Assembly: GCF_019649055.1 (NCBI RefSeq)
Contig: NW_026570409.1
Span: 62,001-126,000 of the forward strand
Source of the DNA: Paramacrobiotus metropolitanus
Taxonomy: Eukaryota; Tardigrada; Eutardigrada; Parachela; Macrobiotidae
DNA length: 64,000 nt
Direction of reading: 5' to 3'
Shown: positions 21,689 to 32,968 of the stretch, one piece after another
How positions within the stretch are numbered: position 1 is the stretch's first letter
Layout of the letters: every line of letters starts with the position of its first letter
Position numbers and translations under genes: made by a program
The notes under the pieces: model-generated
What the model saw: only the letters and a program-made list of their open reading frames with translations
What the model was told of the DNA's origin: nothing
The model's database searches: none

Positions 21689-22555
21689 CCAGTGTAGAGT
21701 AAATGAAATCTATCCTTACTGTGCGCTGTTTTTTTTAAGTTCTTATTATTGTATCTAGATCTACTCCGTACCGACTGTAGTCGAATTTTGTTAGGGCTGC
21801 TTTGAAATCATGTAGTACTTTCTTCAAGAATTTAATACACATGTTTCTGTTAGCAAGTTGCAGAGGTCACATGACTTACATCGTTAAAGGGCTCTACAGA
21901 TATTATACTGTTTAACATTTTTAAGCTTTATACTAAACAGACTTTGACAAACTAAATCTTGATTTTGCTGCTTGCAGTTTTAAACTTTTAATAGAAGAAA
22001 GGCCTGTCGAAAAATTGATAATGACGTAAAGGTAAAAAGTTCAAGCTTGTTCGGTAATTTCCTACGTAAAGGCACAGCTAGCGCGAAGTTTGCGCTTATA
22101 ACGAGGGCAACTTCACTACGTTCATCAAATTGATTAAATGCGCTCTGCAGTTAGATTGTCACTTACTGCACCAACCATTTTCTAACTACTTTCCGCGAGG
22201 CAGTTACTATTATTCTCTTAAATTATATGGCGTGCAACAAGCCACCAGCCAGCGGAATGCATGCCAAATGCATGGGCCCGCGAGTCGGCCAAATGCAGGT
22301 TACGTGTTTAAAGAGTGTGGCGTGGTGCGCCGTAGTGGGAAGTTTGGCGTAACACGCAAATTTGTGTAATTCGCTGTACAGATTCGTCAGAAATTACCGG
22401 GCAAGCTTATACATAGAGCGCAGCAACAGCTGTGCGCTGTATGCTTTTATCACAGTAAGACAGTAACAGAATAATTGTGCTCCGCAGATCCTTTTTTGAC
22501 GCACTGACTTTCGCCACCATCCACCAGGCGATTGGGGTTGTTGTTGGCCTGCGCT
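21689..22555. other. Gap without a supported gene
   Basis: A 79-codon frame at 22130-22369 has no motif. I see no RNA gene or repeat. Confidence 0.5.
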
Positions 22556-22676
22556 GAAAGTCTGAGTCTGAATCTGATTCTGAATGCTAAAAGTGTGAGT
22601 CTGAATACTGAAAGTCTGATTCTGATTCCTGGAACTTTGAATCTGAATTCCAGACTCTGAATCTGAATTAGAATTG
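22556..22676. repeat. TCTGAA(T)-type short tandem array
   Basis: Irregular repeats of CTGAATCTGATTCTGAATG and related words over about 120 bases. Confidence 0.7.
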
Positions 22677-22689
22677 GCAAAGGTCGGCT

Positions 22690-22900
22690 AAACGGTTGAC
22701 CTTTCGGCTGACGGCCGGCTGAAATCCTTAGCCGGCTAACGCAGCGCGGCTGGAATCCTCAGCCAGCTAGAGCGGCTGACCAGGCAGGGGATAAAAGGTG
22801 GCAGTTGCCAGTGGCATGTGCCACTGCCACCTTTTATCCCCTGCCGGCTGACCAAATTTTCCAGCCGGCTTAGCCGCCGGCCGCCAAAGCCGTTTATCCG
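22690..22900. repeat. GCCGGCT-rich repeat, copy 2, with internal hairpin
   Basis: Inverted relative to 13430-13600 (shared GACCTTTCGGCTGACGGCC and AGCCGGCTAA words). It contains a perfect 22-base inverted repeat, GGCAGGGGATAAAAGGTGGCAG (22783-22804) with its complement at 22824-22845. The inner bases extend the fold. Confidence 0.65.
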
Positions 22901-22938
22901 CGCGATACAACGAAAAATTACAAATTTTAAAAAAATAA

Positions 22939-23600
22939 CGCTGTACCACGGAGAGGCATCTTGGCAGAGAGACGCTCCAGTTTCGCGTCGCCTGCATCAC
23001 CAGAGACGTTTGTGACACATTAGCACAGGAAGTCCAAGATGATCCACAATCATTTGTTCAAAATCTGGAGGTATCGTACAGCTTGAAAAACGTTGGCAGG
23101 GCGGAACGCATGGTGGAGATCAAAGCGGAGCACGTCAAATAGGGAAATATATTTAGCAAATTGCAACAACAATTTCCCGGCGTCAGTTCACTGTACATGA
23201 TGGCAAACGATTTCAACGAAATGGTTTTCGAGATTGCCACCAATGTCATGGCAAAGGAGGTCGTGGATGGCGAGTTCATCGAACAAGGTGAAACGATAGC
23301 TAGCCTTTTGCGGAACGTGCTTCAAATCAGCCACGAGTGGTCAACCTCGTTTCAGGTACGAAATAATAGTTAAAGGAGTAGCCTAGGGTAGTAATTTTAG
23401 GAAAATATTTTTCATGGGCCTCCATAGACGGAAGTGGGTTAAGGCTTTTCACAGTCGATGCACGAAGACACCCCGTGCCCTTCAGCATCGGTTTGTCAAG
23501 AAACCGGGAAAACATCGAAATAAGAATACCAAAGAAAGCGGGAAATACGACCACACAGTGGCTGATCAGGCCGGCAATCGGTGTAATCCTAAAATGTCTG
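22939..23600 (+). pseudogene. Unrecognised decayed gene, two exon-like segments
   Basis: One frame is open from 22939 through 23355 except for a single TAG at 23140-23142. It reads CDTLAQEVQDDPQSFVQNL, then VGRAERMVEIKAEHVK, the stop, GNIFSKLQQQFPGVSSLYMM, then NEMVFEIATNVMAKEVV and LLRNVLQISHEWSTSFQ. It ends at a good donor (CAG/GTACGA). A second segment from about 23428, after CCATAG, reads GLRLFTVDARRHPVPFS, then NIEIRIPKKAGNTTTQW. The composition is clearly protein-like, and the first segment looks alpha-helical. I cannot name the family. A single stop suggests recent loss, a sequencing error or readthrough. Confidence 0.4.
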
Positions 23601-24133
23601 AGATTTCTAGGGTTTTCCTGTTAAAAAAAACAGAAACAGAAAATAACAGAAAATATTTTCTGTTTTTTTCTGTTATTTTTTGTTTCTAGGGTTTACCTGG
23701 GTTACAAAAATTTACGAAAATTTACCGTTCAGCGTTTACGACAATTGTGGTGTCTGTACCGCTACTAAACGCACGTACGCGCGGCGTACACCACAGTTTG
23801 TGAGCGCCTTTAGTATATACGGCCAGCGCGCATATGTGCATTCGACAGCAGGTACGCCGCACATACGTGCGTTAAGTGGCGGTGACCGACAGACACCACA
23901 ATTTTTGTAAACGAGGTGTGCTACGACAATGAATGCGCGCCGGCCTCTCAGGAAATGTCGTATGCATTTCGCACTCACTTTGTTACCGTTCCAGTGTTCT
24001 ACTGTATTTATTTGCACAGAAGTAGATCGCCGCTTTAAAATTTGATCGCTTGATAAAAAATCACTTGATTTTATGGTGAGAGCCGTCAATAAAACAAGAA
24101 GTGCAGCACTTGACACTATTTAAAATGGGCTAT
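23601..24133. other. Gap with a dispersed satellite-like copy
   Basis: Contains a CAGAAAATATTTTCTG palindrome near 23645-23665 and the 23811-23913 repeat listed separately. No gene is seen. Confidence 0.5.
23811..23913. repeat. Single copy of the GTATAAACGGCC repeat
   Basis: Matches the tandem units at 50651-51022: AGTATATACGGCC, then GCGCATATGTGCATT, GTGGCGGTGACCGAC and ACACCACAATTTTTGTAA. An inverted, shorter relative seems to precede it (23735-23795). Confidence 0.65.
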
Positions 24134-24304
24134 GGCTATTTTACCGCATTTTTCTGCAGTGCGTCAAAATAGCCTTTTGCTATTTTGCCGCACAGTGCGC
24201 TAAAATAGCCTTTTTACTATTTTGCCGCAGTGTGGGCGGCGAAATAGCCTTGTACTGTTTTGCCATCCACTGCGTTCAAATAGCCCATAGCTATTTTGCC
24301 GCAG
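24134..24304 (+). repeat. Left terminal hairpin array
   Basis: Successive CTATTTTGCCGCA and TGCG..AAAATAGCC words, each pair able to fold. It aligns with the reverse complement of 28705-28895. Confidence 0.8.
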
Positions 24305-25871
24305 CATGCCTGTAGCCGGGTGCCTGAGAACGGGTGCCCCTGCGAGTTCTCAACGGCAATTTTCTTCTTCCCCCGTAGTTCTGGTTCGGGCGATGTGTAT
24401 GTGCACGTGTTTAACTCATCGCAAGGTCAAATTCTACTGACAATGCGCACTCGAGTTTTTTTCGGGCAGTGCACAAGGCACAAGCGCAGCGTATCAGGGC
24501 CTAATCATATGAAGTGATTAATTTACCACCTTTTTTATGTTTTTTTAAGAGTAGAAAGGCCCACTGGAAGAGCAAATTATCGTTACACATGCTGATATTG
24601 TTGCCCGGGTTGTGGAAGCCGTTTGCTTACCGTCCACGCCCTTCGACCAGCCAAGCCTATTAAATTTCGATAAAAGATGTTGATAGCCCGGAGAAAATCG
24701 GAACGCGAGCACCACATAATGGTGGGGGTGGCAAACAGACGGACCCCACGAGTTACCAACGGTGGAAATATATACTGGTGATTGTGTGCACTTGCTAGCA
24801 ACGACCACCGCCCGTTTGTGCACTTGGTGATCGAATGCCCAAATAGTGGAAAGTGGACGTCTACGTATACTCACGGCTGATGACCACATTTGTTACCGCA
24901 ACCTATTCTTACTGCTGTACTTCCTAAGTAATGCCCTCCGTCACGTTGCTTAAAGAATACTGTGTTTAAAGCACTGTGTACGTGCTAAAACTGTCCGATC
25001 AACCAGCCATCTCATACTGTCAAAAACTGGACGTTTTGCCGGCTAATTTTCCGGTGTAAAGCGCTATGACTTATATGAACGGATGGTGAGAAAAAACTTA
25101 TTTGTTTCCTGCTATTGTTTCGTGATAGACGCTGATTTCGAGGCGATTGTCAACCACGTGTTTACATCAGCCTGTCAAAAATTATATTATGCGGCGACAA
25201 TGGAGGAAAACGAGTAGTCTGTATAATTTAACACGCATTATATTTAACACGCAGTCAAGCAGCCGTGTCGCTGGCAGTTCTAAGACCAGCGAACTTCAGC
25301 GAAGTAGATTTTTTAACGCACTTTGTCATTGGATCAATTGCTGTTAAGGTCACAGGGCACCTTATCAGCCGTTTTCAGCAGGGCTAACGATTCCGTATCT
25401 TCTCTGTCACTGTCTTCCGCGCTGGCGCAGTTATTAGAAGAAAAGTACGACATAAGCATAGTGAAAATATCTATATGCTGTCTTTTGAACGACCTTGCTC
25501 CTGACAGCAGTCAAATAATTTGAAGCCTTATGCAAACAGAACATCCAGGCCAAAATAACGGACTTTAATTTAGTGTGTTTAACTTAATAGGATATTCAAG
25601 CTGTAAGCGATGCGCTTACGAATACCGCTAGGTAGCGAGTGTTCGTTGTCCACATAAACATGCACACGTGAGCAACTTTCGTTTGAGTATTAACAATGCT
25701 CGAAGTCATTCGAAGCTGTGATGCGAAGTAAGAGTAAACTGCTAGTTGACACTGAATGCAAACTATTAAGATTACCACCTGGTGGTAAACTAACATTGGT
25801 GGTAAGGGTATGAATTCAGGCCCACGTTCCTGGTGTTCTCTGGTGGCACGTCACCGAAAACGGGAAAATAA

Positions 25872-26321
25872 ATGCAAAAACAAAAAAAAACTGAAACGAG
25901 CAAAAGTTTACAGGTGGCGCTTTTATTGCAGGATAGCGAGCAGCCGTTTATAAAATGCCGAGAATATCTCGTTGAGCGATTAGAAGCCGGGTCCTTTGCA
26001 GAAGGGAGCGGATTTCCCTCAGCGGATGACCGATCGTACAGTTGCGCGGTTCGCTCAAGTTGGGAAAAAGCAAAAACTGTCAAGATACACTGCTACTGCC
26101 GCATGCCCAAGATGCCAACAAAATTTATGGATGCATCGCATACGGACCCAGTGATTAGGTGTGCAAGCAAGCTTTGCGTTACTGTTGTTTCATCGCAGTT
26201 GCGTGCAGCAACACCTGGAACCAGGGCCCTGGATAAAAACTGGCTCTGCAGCTTTTGCAGGAGCGACGAGAGCTTATCAGTTGGCGATCCTGTTCAGCGT
26301 TTAGATTTTGAGCCAGAATAG
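25872..26321 (+). pseudogene. C-terminal exon of a Ulp1-protease/PHD-type transposon protein
   Basis: The frame is open from ATG at 25872. A TTTTATTGCAG acceptor at about 25932 suggests the true exon starts there, giving about 129 residues. It reads FIKCREYLVERLEAGSF, like the tail after a C48 (Ulp1) protease domain. Next comes VKIHCYCRMPKMP, then VIRCASKLC and NWLCSFC, a PHD-like zinc finger with the usual WFH part degraded. Such tails are common in proteins of large invertebrate DNA transposons. The protease catalytic part is not visible upstream. Frame integrity to TAG at 26319-26321 suggests modest decay. Confidence 0.4.
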
Positions 26322-27156
26322 TTGGAAAAGCTGATTCGTTACATCCACTTTCATTTTGTCTGCACCAATAGATGATGCCATTGTTTTATGTTTTTGCTGC
26401 TACTTTGTTGTTGTTTTCATTCGTTTTTGACATTTCATATGCTCCAGTTGCACAGTTATGTGAGCATTAAGTGTTGTGCTTTTCGTTTTTACGTAATTAA
26501 TCATGTTGGTTAGAATATTTGTTTATGACTAGCACTAAAAAAACTTTTGCGCCGCTTGTTTCATCTAGTATTACACTTACAAAACCCAGTAATCTGTCGA
26601 ATCAGCTAGCTGTGTCAACTTGGAATTTGTCAGCAAGCAAACTGTCGCAAAGCAGAACACAGAACTGACCTGCTACCGGTACTGGACCCTAGCCCTGCAC
26701 CTGAAGGACATTTGTACGCTATGACCGGCACGGTGCTGTATAGCCGGATAAACGTTCAGCCAGTTCACGTTCTAACATGCACTAGCGGCAAGCCGTGTAT
26801 GTGAATGGTGAATGCGGTCGTACATGTGCGTGTGGCTGCACTGTACAAATTTCCTTCAAGTGCAGGGTTAGGGTACAGCAGTATTCTGGTGCTCATAAAT
26901 CGGTGGCGGATACTACTGGACCGACACTGGAATTCCGTAACCCGCCATCATAAAACGCAGGATCAGCTGCCATCAGCCGGAACTTAGTAACAACCTGATG
27001 TATAGGTCACCACCGGCCACACTTAATGTTGAAGTTATTATCTACGGCTACACGAGAATATCATTTCTTATCCGTTGTAGTTGTCCACCTGATGTAAAGG
27101 GCAGCGGATCGCAACGGGCGCAAGGCTGACTGCAGGGTTATTATGCCGATTCACAA
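26322..27156. other. Interior of the array-ended transposon, no gene seen
   Basis: Only short frames (26805-26987). No motif is recognised. Confidence 0.45.
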
Positions 27157-27504
27157 ATGTACCGCACTGTTACAAAGTATGGGCCACAAAATCTCAATGG
27201 GATGTTAATGTTATATTCAACGTTTTGTTCCCTGAAGCCAACCCTCATTTGTTCGTTTGAGGATAGCCGACAGCCCAGGTTACCGCTCAACAAAAACGTT
27301 TTTCGAAGAGTTTTAGCAGCAAACTGGCACCAAACCGACAGGTCCTTATCCAACTCACGTATTTGCGAACGGTGTTGCATATGCTTCCGCCTGTACTTGA
27401 GGGATGGCCAAAGGTGTGTAATTGCAGTAGACTTTGATGAACTGTGGCCATCTAATGTTCAACTTTTAGATTCAATAAATAAAACATTACTGATTAAATT
27501 TTGA
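27157..27504 (+). other. Unrecognised 115-codon frame inside the transposon
   Basis: Reads NKNVFRRVLAANWHQ, then ICERCCICFRLYLRDG, and ends near the 62-base tandem repeat. The start used is not ATG. The cysteines hint at a metal-binding segment, but the case is weak. Confidence 0.2.
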
Positions 27505-27600
27505 TAAAATAAAACATTACGTTTTTGAATAAAACATTACTGATTTAACTTTGATAAAATAAAACATTACCGTTTTTGAATAAAACATTACTGATTAAAC
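27475..27600. repeat. Tandem repeat of about 60 bases, two to three units
   Basis: AATAAAACATTACTGATT(T)AA followed by TTTGATAAAATAAAACATTAC and GTTTTTG recurs at 27475, 27527 and 27583. Confidence 0.75.
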
Positions 27601-28704
27601 ATAACTGAATTATCACTGATTAATTGACTGAGGGATCAATTAGTTAGTTATCAGAACTGATGGCGAAGCCATAAAATTCGAAATAAGAGACCTGTTTGGT
27701 GATAACAACATATTCCAGCTACGGAATGCCGCTCACAGTAATTACATCTTCTTCCGCATTTGTGCCTTAACCCTTAATGGCCTGACATCGTAAAAGTGAT
27801 ACATCACAATTGAAAACGAGCTGTACACACCGCACAAACTCAAATTTTGCGTTTTTCTTCCGTGGTATGCTATGCCGACACCTGCAGCATACTCCTAACC
27901 ATTTTTGCAAATTTTAAAAGATAAGGGTTTTTGAGAAAAACAGATGTATCAAGATGATACATGTTTTGCCGGAAGTTAGTCAAACTTCTAACACAAATGA
28001 ATGGCACGGCACTTGCAGATTAGATAATTCCTGGGTGCTGCACAAACTATCGACGCTTCTAGCAGACATGTTTCAAAAGTGGTACGTTTGCTAACAATCG
28101 TGAAAAAAATTCTGATCCGCGATGGTGTCCGTATGCCGGATGAGGATACAAGCCGGCATCCGAAAATGAAATTTCTTTTGTCCTACAGAATGGTCAGCGC
28201 AAGAGAGAGCATTTAAGTTCTGTCCCTGTACTGGCTGCATAAGTAGGTCTCCATGCGCGCACTGTGTGCTGAATGCGTAGAGGTCCAATAGCCTGCCTGT
28301 GCCTCTTTCAGATTTATTCTCTCTTTCATTAGCTAAACAGAGCAATGGCTATCACTTGTATCAGTTTGATGCAGTTAGGCGTTAACGGATAAAAATATGT
28401 CAGGCCATTAAGAGTTAACGGTAGAATACTATATCCGTGCATCGATTTTCACTGCTGGCTTTATTGCACCACATGGCCCTATGTGCAGAAACCGTGGCAC
28501 ACGTTGCAGTACGTTCAACGTAACGTGCGCAATGTTCTGCAAGGAAGAGGCAGCGGTCAGACCTGAAAGTTGGGCAATCTCATCTAGTGGCAACAGGACA
28601 ACCCGAATATGCGAAGTCATCGTTAGAAGTACGGCTTTTGACTGCCGACACGCACTATAGCGGCTGACGTTCACTGCAATAATGTTTGTTTACTGGGCGG
28701 GGAA

Positions 28705-28895
28705 CTGCGATAAAATAGCTAACACAGTGGACGGCAAAATAGGGAAAAGGTTATTTCGCCGACCACACTGCGGCGAAATAGCTTAAGGCTATTCTAGCGC
28801 AGTGTGCGGCAAAATAGCAAAAGTCTATTTTAACGACCACACTGCGGCAAAATAGCCAAAATCTATTTTGCCGCAAATACTGTGGTAAAATAGCC
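28705..28895 (-). repeat. Right terminal hairpin array
   Basis: Inverted partner of 24134-24304, ending GGTAAAATAGCC. The order of variants (ACC, GCC, GCC, CGCC, GCC) matches the left end, so the ends are true terminal repeats and not just the same satellite. Confidence 0.8.
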
Positions 28896-29885
28896 ACTTC
28901 GTTTAAAAATGGTTCATATTTGTACTTAAAAAACAGCCGAAATTGTTAGCATAGTCCGACGTTCTAAGGACGCATATTCTTTGTGTCTAACGCGGCAGCA
29001 GAAATTTCTTCAACCACCGACAAGCCTCTGCTTCTAAAATGTCTCAAACATGAGTTTTTTGTGAATTGTAAAGTTGTCTTTGTATTCGATCAATAATACG
29101 TACGTAATATGAGACTGCGTACGTTTTTATGGTTACCCGTACGCGGAAGATTGATGGGCCTGAATGCGCATAATAACATTATTTGTAACTTCACACAATA
29201 ATAATAATCGCCCGGCAGAAAGGTTTATGTTGTCAAAGAAAAAAGTTTACGCATCAAATAAAAAGGTTTAAGCATCCGGCAGAAAGTTTTAAGTGCGCGA
29301 ATGTTGATTCCCGTAAACTGGTTACCTAAATCACTATTCTCTAACAACCGTGACGGCATAAAGTAAAAGAATCTATGTTTGGGAGAATGGGCAGATCGAT
29401 TCTGATGTATTAAAGTGTGCTAGAATCGTCGCAAGGACGCCGGGGATGTTGCGCTACTGCCCAGTCGATGCGCTTCGACGGCAAAATAGGATACGAATAT
29501 GGAAAGAAAGTCTGGCACCATGGAGCCGCATAGACATAAATAAAGAAATGTTTTAATGGGCGTAAAAGACGCTACGCACCTCGACCACCGGCCTTGATGC
29601 GCGAAAAAAGTAAAATTATTCCGAAGCTGCGGTCAATAAATGAATGCGCCGCGAATTGTTTACGGATGTAGTCTTCTATTAACTGGTTACCTTAATCTGT
29701 AACTACGTATACTGTATACACGATTGATGGCGAGCCAGATGAACTGCCGAACCGAGCCGATTTCGACGCGGTAAAGTGCGTTAGAGCCGTCACAACAGCG
29801 CGGGTAATCATGCGCTATTGCCTATTGCTAAATCCATAGTTCGATACTCTCCAACAGCGAAGAGGAAGCCCCTAAAAACACACTG
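28896..29885. other. Gap between two transposons
   Basis: No coding sequence is supported. TTAAGCATCCGGCAGAAAG-type phrases recur near 29215-29290. Confidence 0.5.
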
Positions 29886-30221
29886 TTAGTGTTGCCATAC
29901 AAACAGACGTGGACCAATGCTGAGCGACAAAGGCAGGGATAGGTCATGGATCCAGCGTGGCCACCGTTGCTGTAACCATTCACCGTTAAAATACGCCCCT
30001 AGGCCGATGCTACCGGAGGGGTCGGTGTATAGATGAAGGACATCGGAGGTGGTCCATGATGGTTTGATGAAAGAGGCAGTTCCGTTCCACTTAGGAAGGA
30101 AGGTGAGCCACCAGTCGATGTCGCGATGGAAGTCGGCGGAGAGACAGAATGTGCGCTGGCCGCGTTGGTTGGAAAGGAGCCGGATTAGCCGGCGAGTGAA
30201 GAGCGGCTTGTTGGAACGCAC
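29886..30221 (-). pseudogene. DIRS RNase H-like fragment
   Basis: Contains DIDWWLTFLPKWNG, then LHLYTDPSGSIGLGAYFNG and WLQQRWPRWI, typical of the RNase H region following a DIRS RT (the Asp of LYTD is catalytic). It is truncated after about 110 codons, about where the fragment at 53612-54540 begins. Confidence 0.6.
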
Positions 30222-30520
30222 TTGGATGCAAACTGCAGTGTGCCGATCAATCTCTGGAGTTCTGATGCACTGCAGTGCGTGCGGTTTGGCTAAGACCTTA
30301 GTGCGTCAAGGATCTCTTAGTGTTTACCGGGAGGAAGGTTCAGTGTGTGGGCGACAGTGTCTATGACTACGCCAAGGAACGTCAACCGAGTTGCGCGGGT
30401 CCCTCAGTTTAATCTTCGGCAAGAGAAACCCCGAGCTCGTTGCACGTCTTGCGCATAGAATTCATTAGCGTTGCGCACTGTCCTGACTTCGGGCGGCCGA
30501 GGAACAGGAAGCCGACAACG

Positions 30521-31276
30521 TTATGAAGAAAGCTGGATAAACCGCAGCTTTTGGAGACCGCTCAATAGACGGTCTCCGCGAGCTGCTCGAACAGATAGGG
30601 GGGCGGACCGACACCCGAATGGCAAGATAACGTTAAAATAACAATTACCGTCGTGATAGTAACCCAAAAGATTCCAGTCTTCACGACGGACGGGAATGAG
30701 GCGGAACGCTGATTTTATGTCCATCTTCGCCATCTCTGTAGACGGACCGAGGTCAATGACGATTCGAATAGCGTCGTCAACGGAGCAGTACTGCAGCGGC
30801 ATGTCGGCAGTCGATATGGATTTGTTGACGCTGGACCCCGTCGGTTGGGAAAGGTCCATGATGACTTGGATTTCCCCGTCCTTTTTCTCGCGAACTCCCA
30901 GGGCGTTCACGAAAACGTTAAGCAGTGGCGGGAGCTGAAATGGGCCCCCGGAGTTTCCGGCGACGATTTCTCTGGCAACGGTCTTCGCCAGGGCTCTGTG
31001 ATGTTTCCTGGCGGTGTGGAAGTTAGGGGTGTGACGAGAAAATTGTGTTCCGCGGTAGCCAAGGTCGCCTCCGGTTAGTAAGGAAGAAGCGACAAACGCA
31101 ACACAACAACGGTCAGGGTGGTCAGCCAGCAGTCTTGCAAAAACCTCTGGTTGTAAGGGCGTAGTAAGTAACCTTTGCAAGCAGTGTGGTGACATGAGGT
31201 AGCGTCGCGGCACTGTTGAGCCTTGTGACCGGCGCCGGCACAGGTGTGGTAGACATGCTCGAACTGACGCTTTCAC
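30521..31276 (-). pseudogene. DIRS-type reverse transcriptase fragment
   Basis: Reads LGVREKKDGEIQVIMDLSQP, then GSSVNKSIS, AKMDIKSAFRLIPVRREDW, and FNVILPFGCRSAP. These are the RT core before the catalytic YxDD block, with the first catalytic Asp in KMDIKSAF. The frame is lost after GCRSAP. A continuation GFLFLGRPKSGQ is visible below 30520, followed by stops. The second catalytic block lies at the break and is not intact. Confidence 0.7.
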
Positions 31277-31976
31277 GGATCACTGCAGCTGGTGTAATTG
31301 TAGTTTTCGCAGATACTGTTCCCGTGTGTATCGGTACTGGTCCGAAGGGCTGTTGCTTGTATCCCGGGAACCTTTTGCGCGGTGCCGAGCACTGCGAACT
31401 GTAGTGGTCAGTAGATCCGCAGTTCCGGCAGGTATCGCGGTCGCTGACAGTCTTCTGGTTCTTGTCGTGCACGTGAGAATCCGACATCGCTTCGCGGGGA
31501 CAGTTTTGAATGGTGTCAGCATTAAGTGTCGTCATGCCGGTGGCTCCACAAATCGAAATCGTATGGGTGCGCGGTCATGTAAGTTCGGAACTGCTCCTGT
31601 GAATTTGCTGCTGCTGCTTGCCTTGCTGCTCAATCAGGTTTGCGAGGTCCGACGGCTGTGATGACGGCTGCACAACCTGAACCTCTGAGTTGACTGCCGG
31701 TGGTGGCGGTGTTGTAGGTCCTGCGCGCTTCGTCGCCGCTTGACCTGCAGTTGGGCCTGGACTGAGGACGTGCAGAATACTGTCCAGCTGCTGCAGCAGC
31801 TGCTTGGCCTGCTGCTCAATCAAAGTTCTCAAGTCTGGTTGTTGAGATGCCGGTTTCACGACGTGAACCTCTGAGTTGGCAGCAGGTGGCAGAGGTGTCG
31901 CAGGACGCCCACGCTTCCTCGGTGGTCGGCTGGATGAAGGTGCGGGATTGTTTTTGGGATCCTTCTTCGGTGGCAC
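31122..31976 (-). pseudogene. DIRS gag-like protein, frameshifted
   Basis: The first frame (31976-31575) starts MPPKKDPKNNP, is rich in Pro, Arg and Gln, and contains a diverged internal duplication (PAANSEVHVVKPASQQPDL and PAVNSEVQVVQPSSQPSDL). A second frame (31535-31122) carries the zinc knuckle CRNCGSTDHYSSQC (C-x2-C-x4-H-x4-C) used by gag proteins to bind RNA. The two are out of frame with each other. They lie directly upstream of the reverse transcriptase. Confidence 0.6.
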
Positions 31977-31980
31977 ACGA

Positions 31981-32968
31981 ACCTAAGAAAAGCTAGCACA
32001 CATCATCAGATGTCAGTTTAGCAGAAAAATTCAAGTTACGCGGGTGGCGTTAACGGAGAAATGATTGTTGCAGTCAGTCACGTTAGTGTGATTAGAAACA
32101 TCGTACCCGGGAAGTGAACATAGTAGGTCAGAGAACAAAACAGGTCACCCCGATTTTAACTCTAGTTAAATAGTTTAACTAACACTTAATAAAAGCACAA
32201 CTAACGCTGCTGTACGCAATGCTCCTTATACTAACGAGTAGACAGTACGTATCGATTTCAGAACTAACCCAAGAAAACGGCATACACCTATAAACGCACA
32301 TAAATTTAATCCAAATCCAGTCTGAATCAAGTGGGTCGTTGTGAGATCTGTAGGTATGTGTACTATAGCGTATGATATGGACTCGTATCGTAGCACTTTA
32401 ATGTGTATGTATCGCAACTGAGCAGAGAACTGACTGAATGTAATGGGAAGAACCGTAACCAGAGAACAGAAGACAGCACTACACGCCTGCTACGTTTTGA
32501 GAAATTTCGCTTAGCTCCACCGGTCTTATTACTAACTGATTTCGTCTGGTCCGTAAAAGGTCTGTATCAGACGATCTGGCAGCAGTGTTTTAACCCAGTT
32601 GCGTAGCAGGTAAACTCTGGATGGTACTGAGATACAGATCACAGTCCAATGCAAGCAAGAACACAAAGGCTTTCCGCATTGCATTGTGCTCGTTGCAGTG
32701 AGGGGATCTTGAGCAGCACTCAAAAATAATAACATACGATTTCGAAATTAATTCTGAATTCTGAAAATATTTGTTTGTTATGAAAATGGTAACATATCTG
32801 TATATACAGGTGTCAAATATGCAGCGGGTTGATAACTGCTTAAATTACATTAACAACACAGTTAAAAGCGAACAAATATAGGTAATTATGTTACAAATTA
32901 TTTTAGTCGTCTTAAAAGTACTGACAAAATACACGATAAGAAATCAACAACAGCACACTTTTAAAAGA
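31981..32968. other. Gap between the DIRS relic and the endonuclease fragment
   Basis: No gene is supported. It may include untranslated parts of either retroelement. Confidence 0.45.

Larger units (their letters stand above)
24134..28895 (+). mobile_element. 4.8-kb DNA transposon with array-type terminal inverted repeats
   Basis: The left end (24134-24304) and right end (28705-28895) align as reverse complements over 170-190 bases, from GGCTATTTTACC inward. Each end is itself a chain of short hairpins alternating GGCTATTTTGCCGCA with its complement. Inside lies a Ulp1-tail/PHD-like exon (25872-26321) plus short coding-like pieces, for example near 24565-24675 (ADIVARVVEAVCLPSTPFDQP) and 25132-25209 (AIVNHVFTSACQKLYYAAT). 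This suggests a decayed multi-exon gene on the plus strand. Large elements with Ulp1/PHD-type genes (KDZ group) are the closest idea, but no transposase core is recognised and no target duplication was found. Confidence 0.6.
29886..31980 (-). mobile_element. DIRS-type retrotransposon relic: gag, RT and RNase H part
   Basis: Minus-strand order is a basic gag start (31976), a zinc-knuckle gag segment, a DIRS-type reverse transcriptase and the first part of RNase H, ending near 29886. No tyrosine recombinase is present here. The RNase H end and recombinase of the same type occur at 53612-54540. Frameshifts and stops break every part. DIRS elements use a tyrosine recombinase instead of an integrase and have no LTRs. 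Confidence 0.75.
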
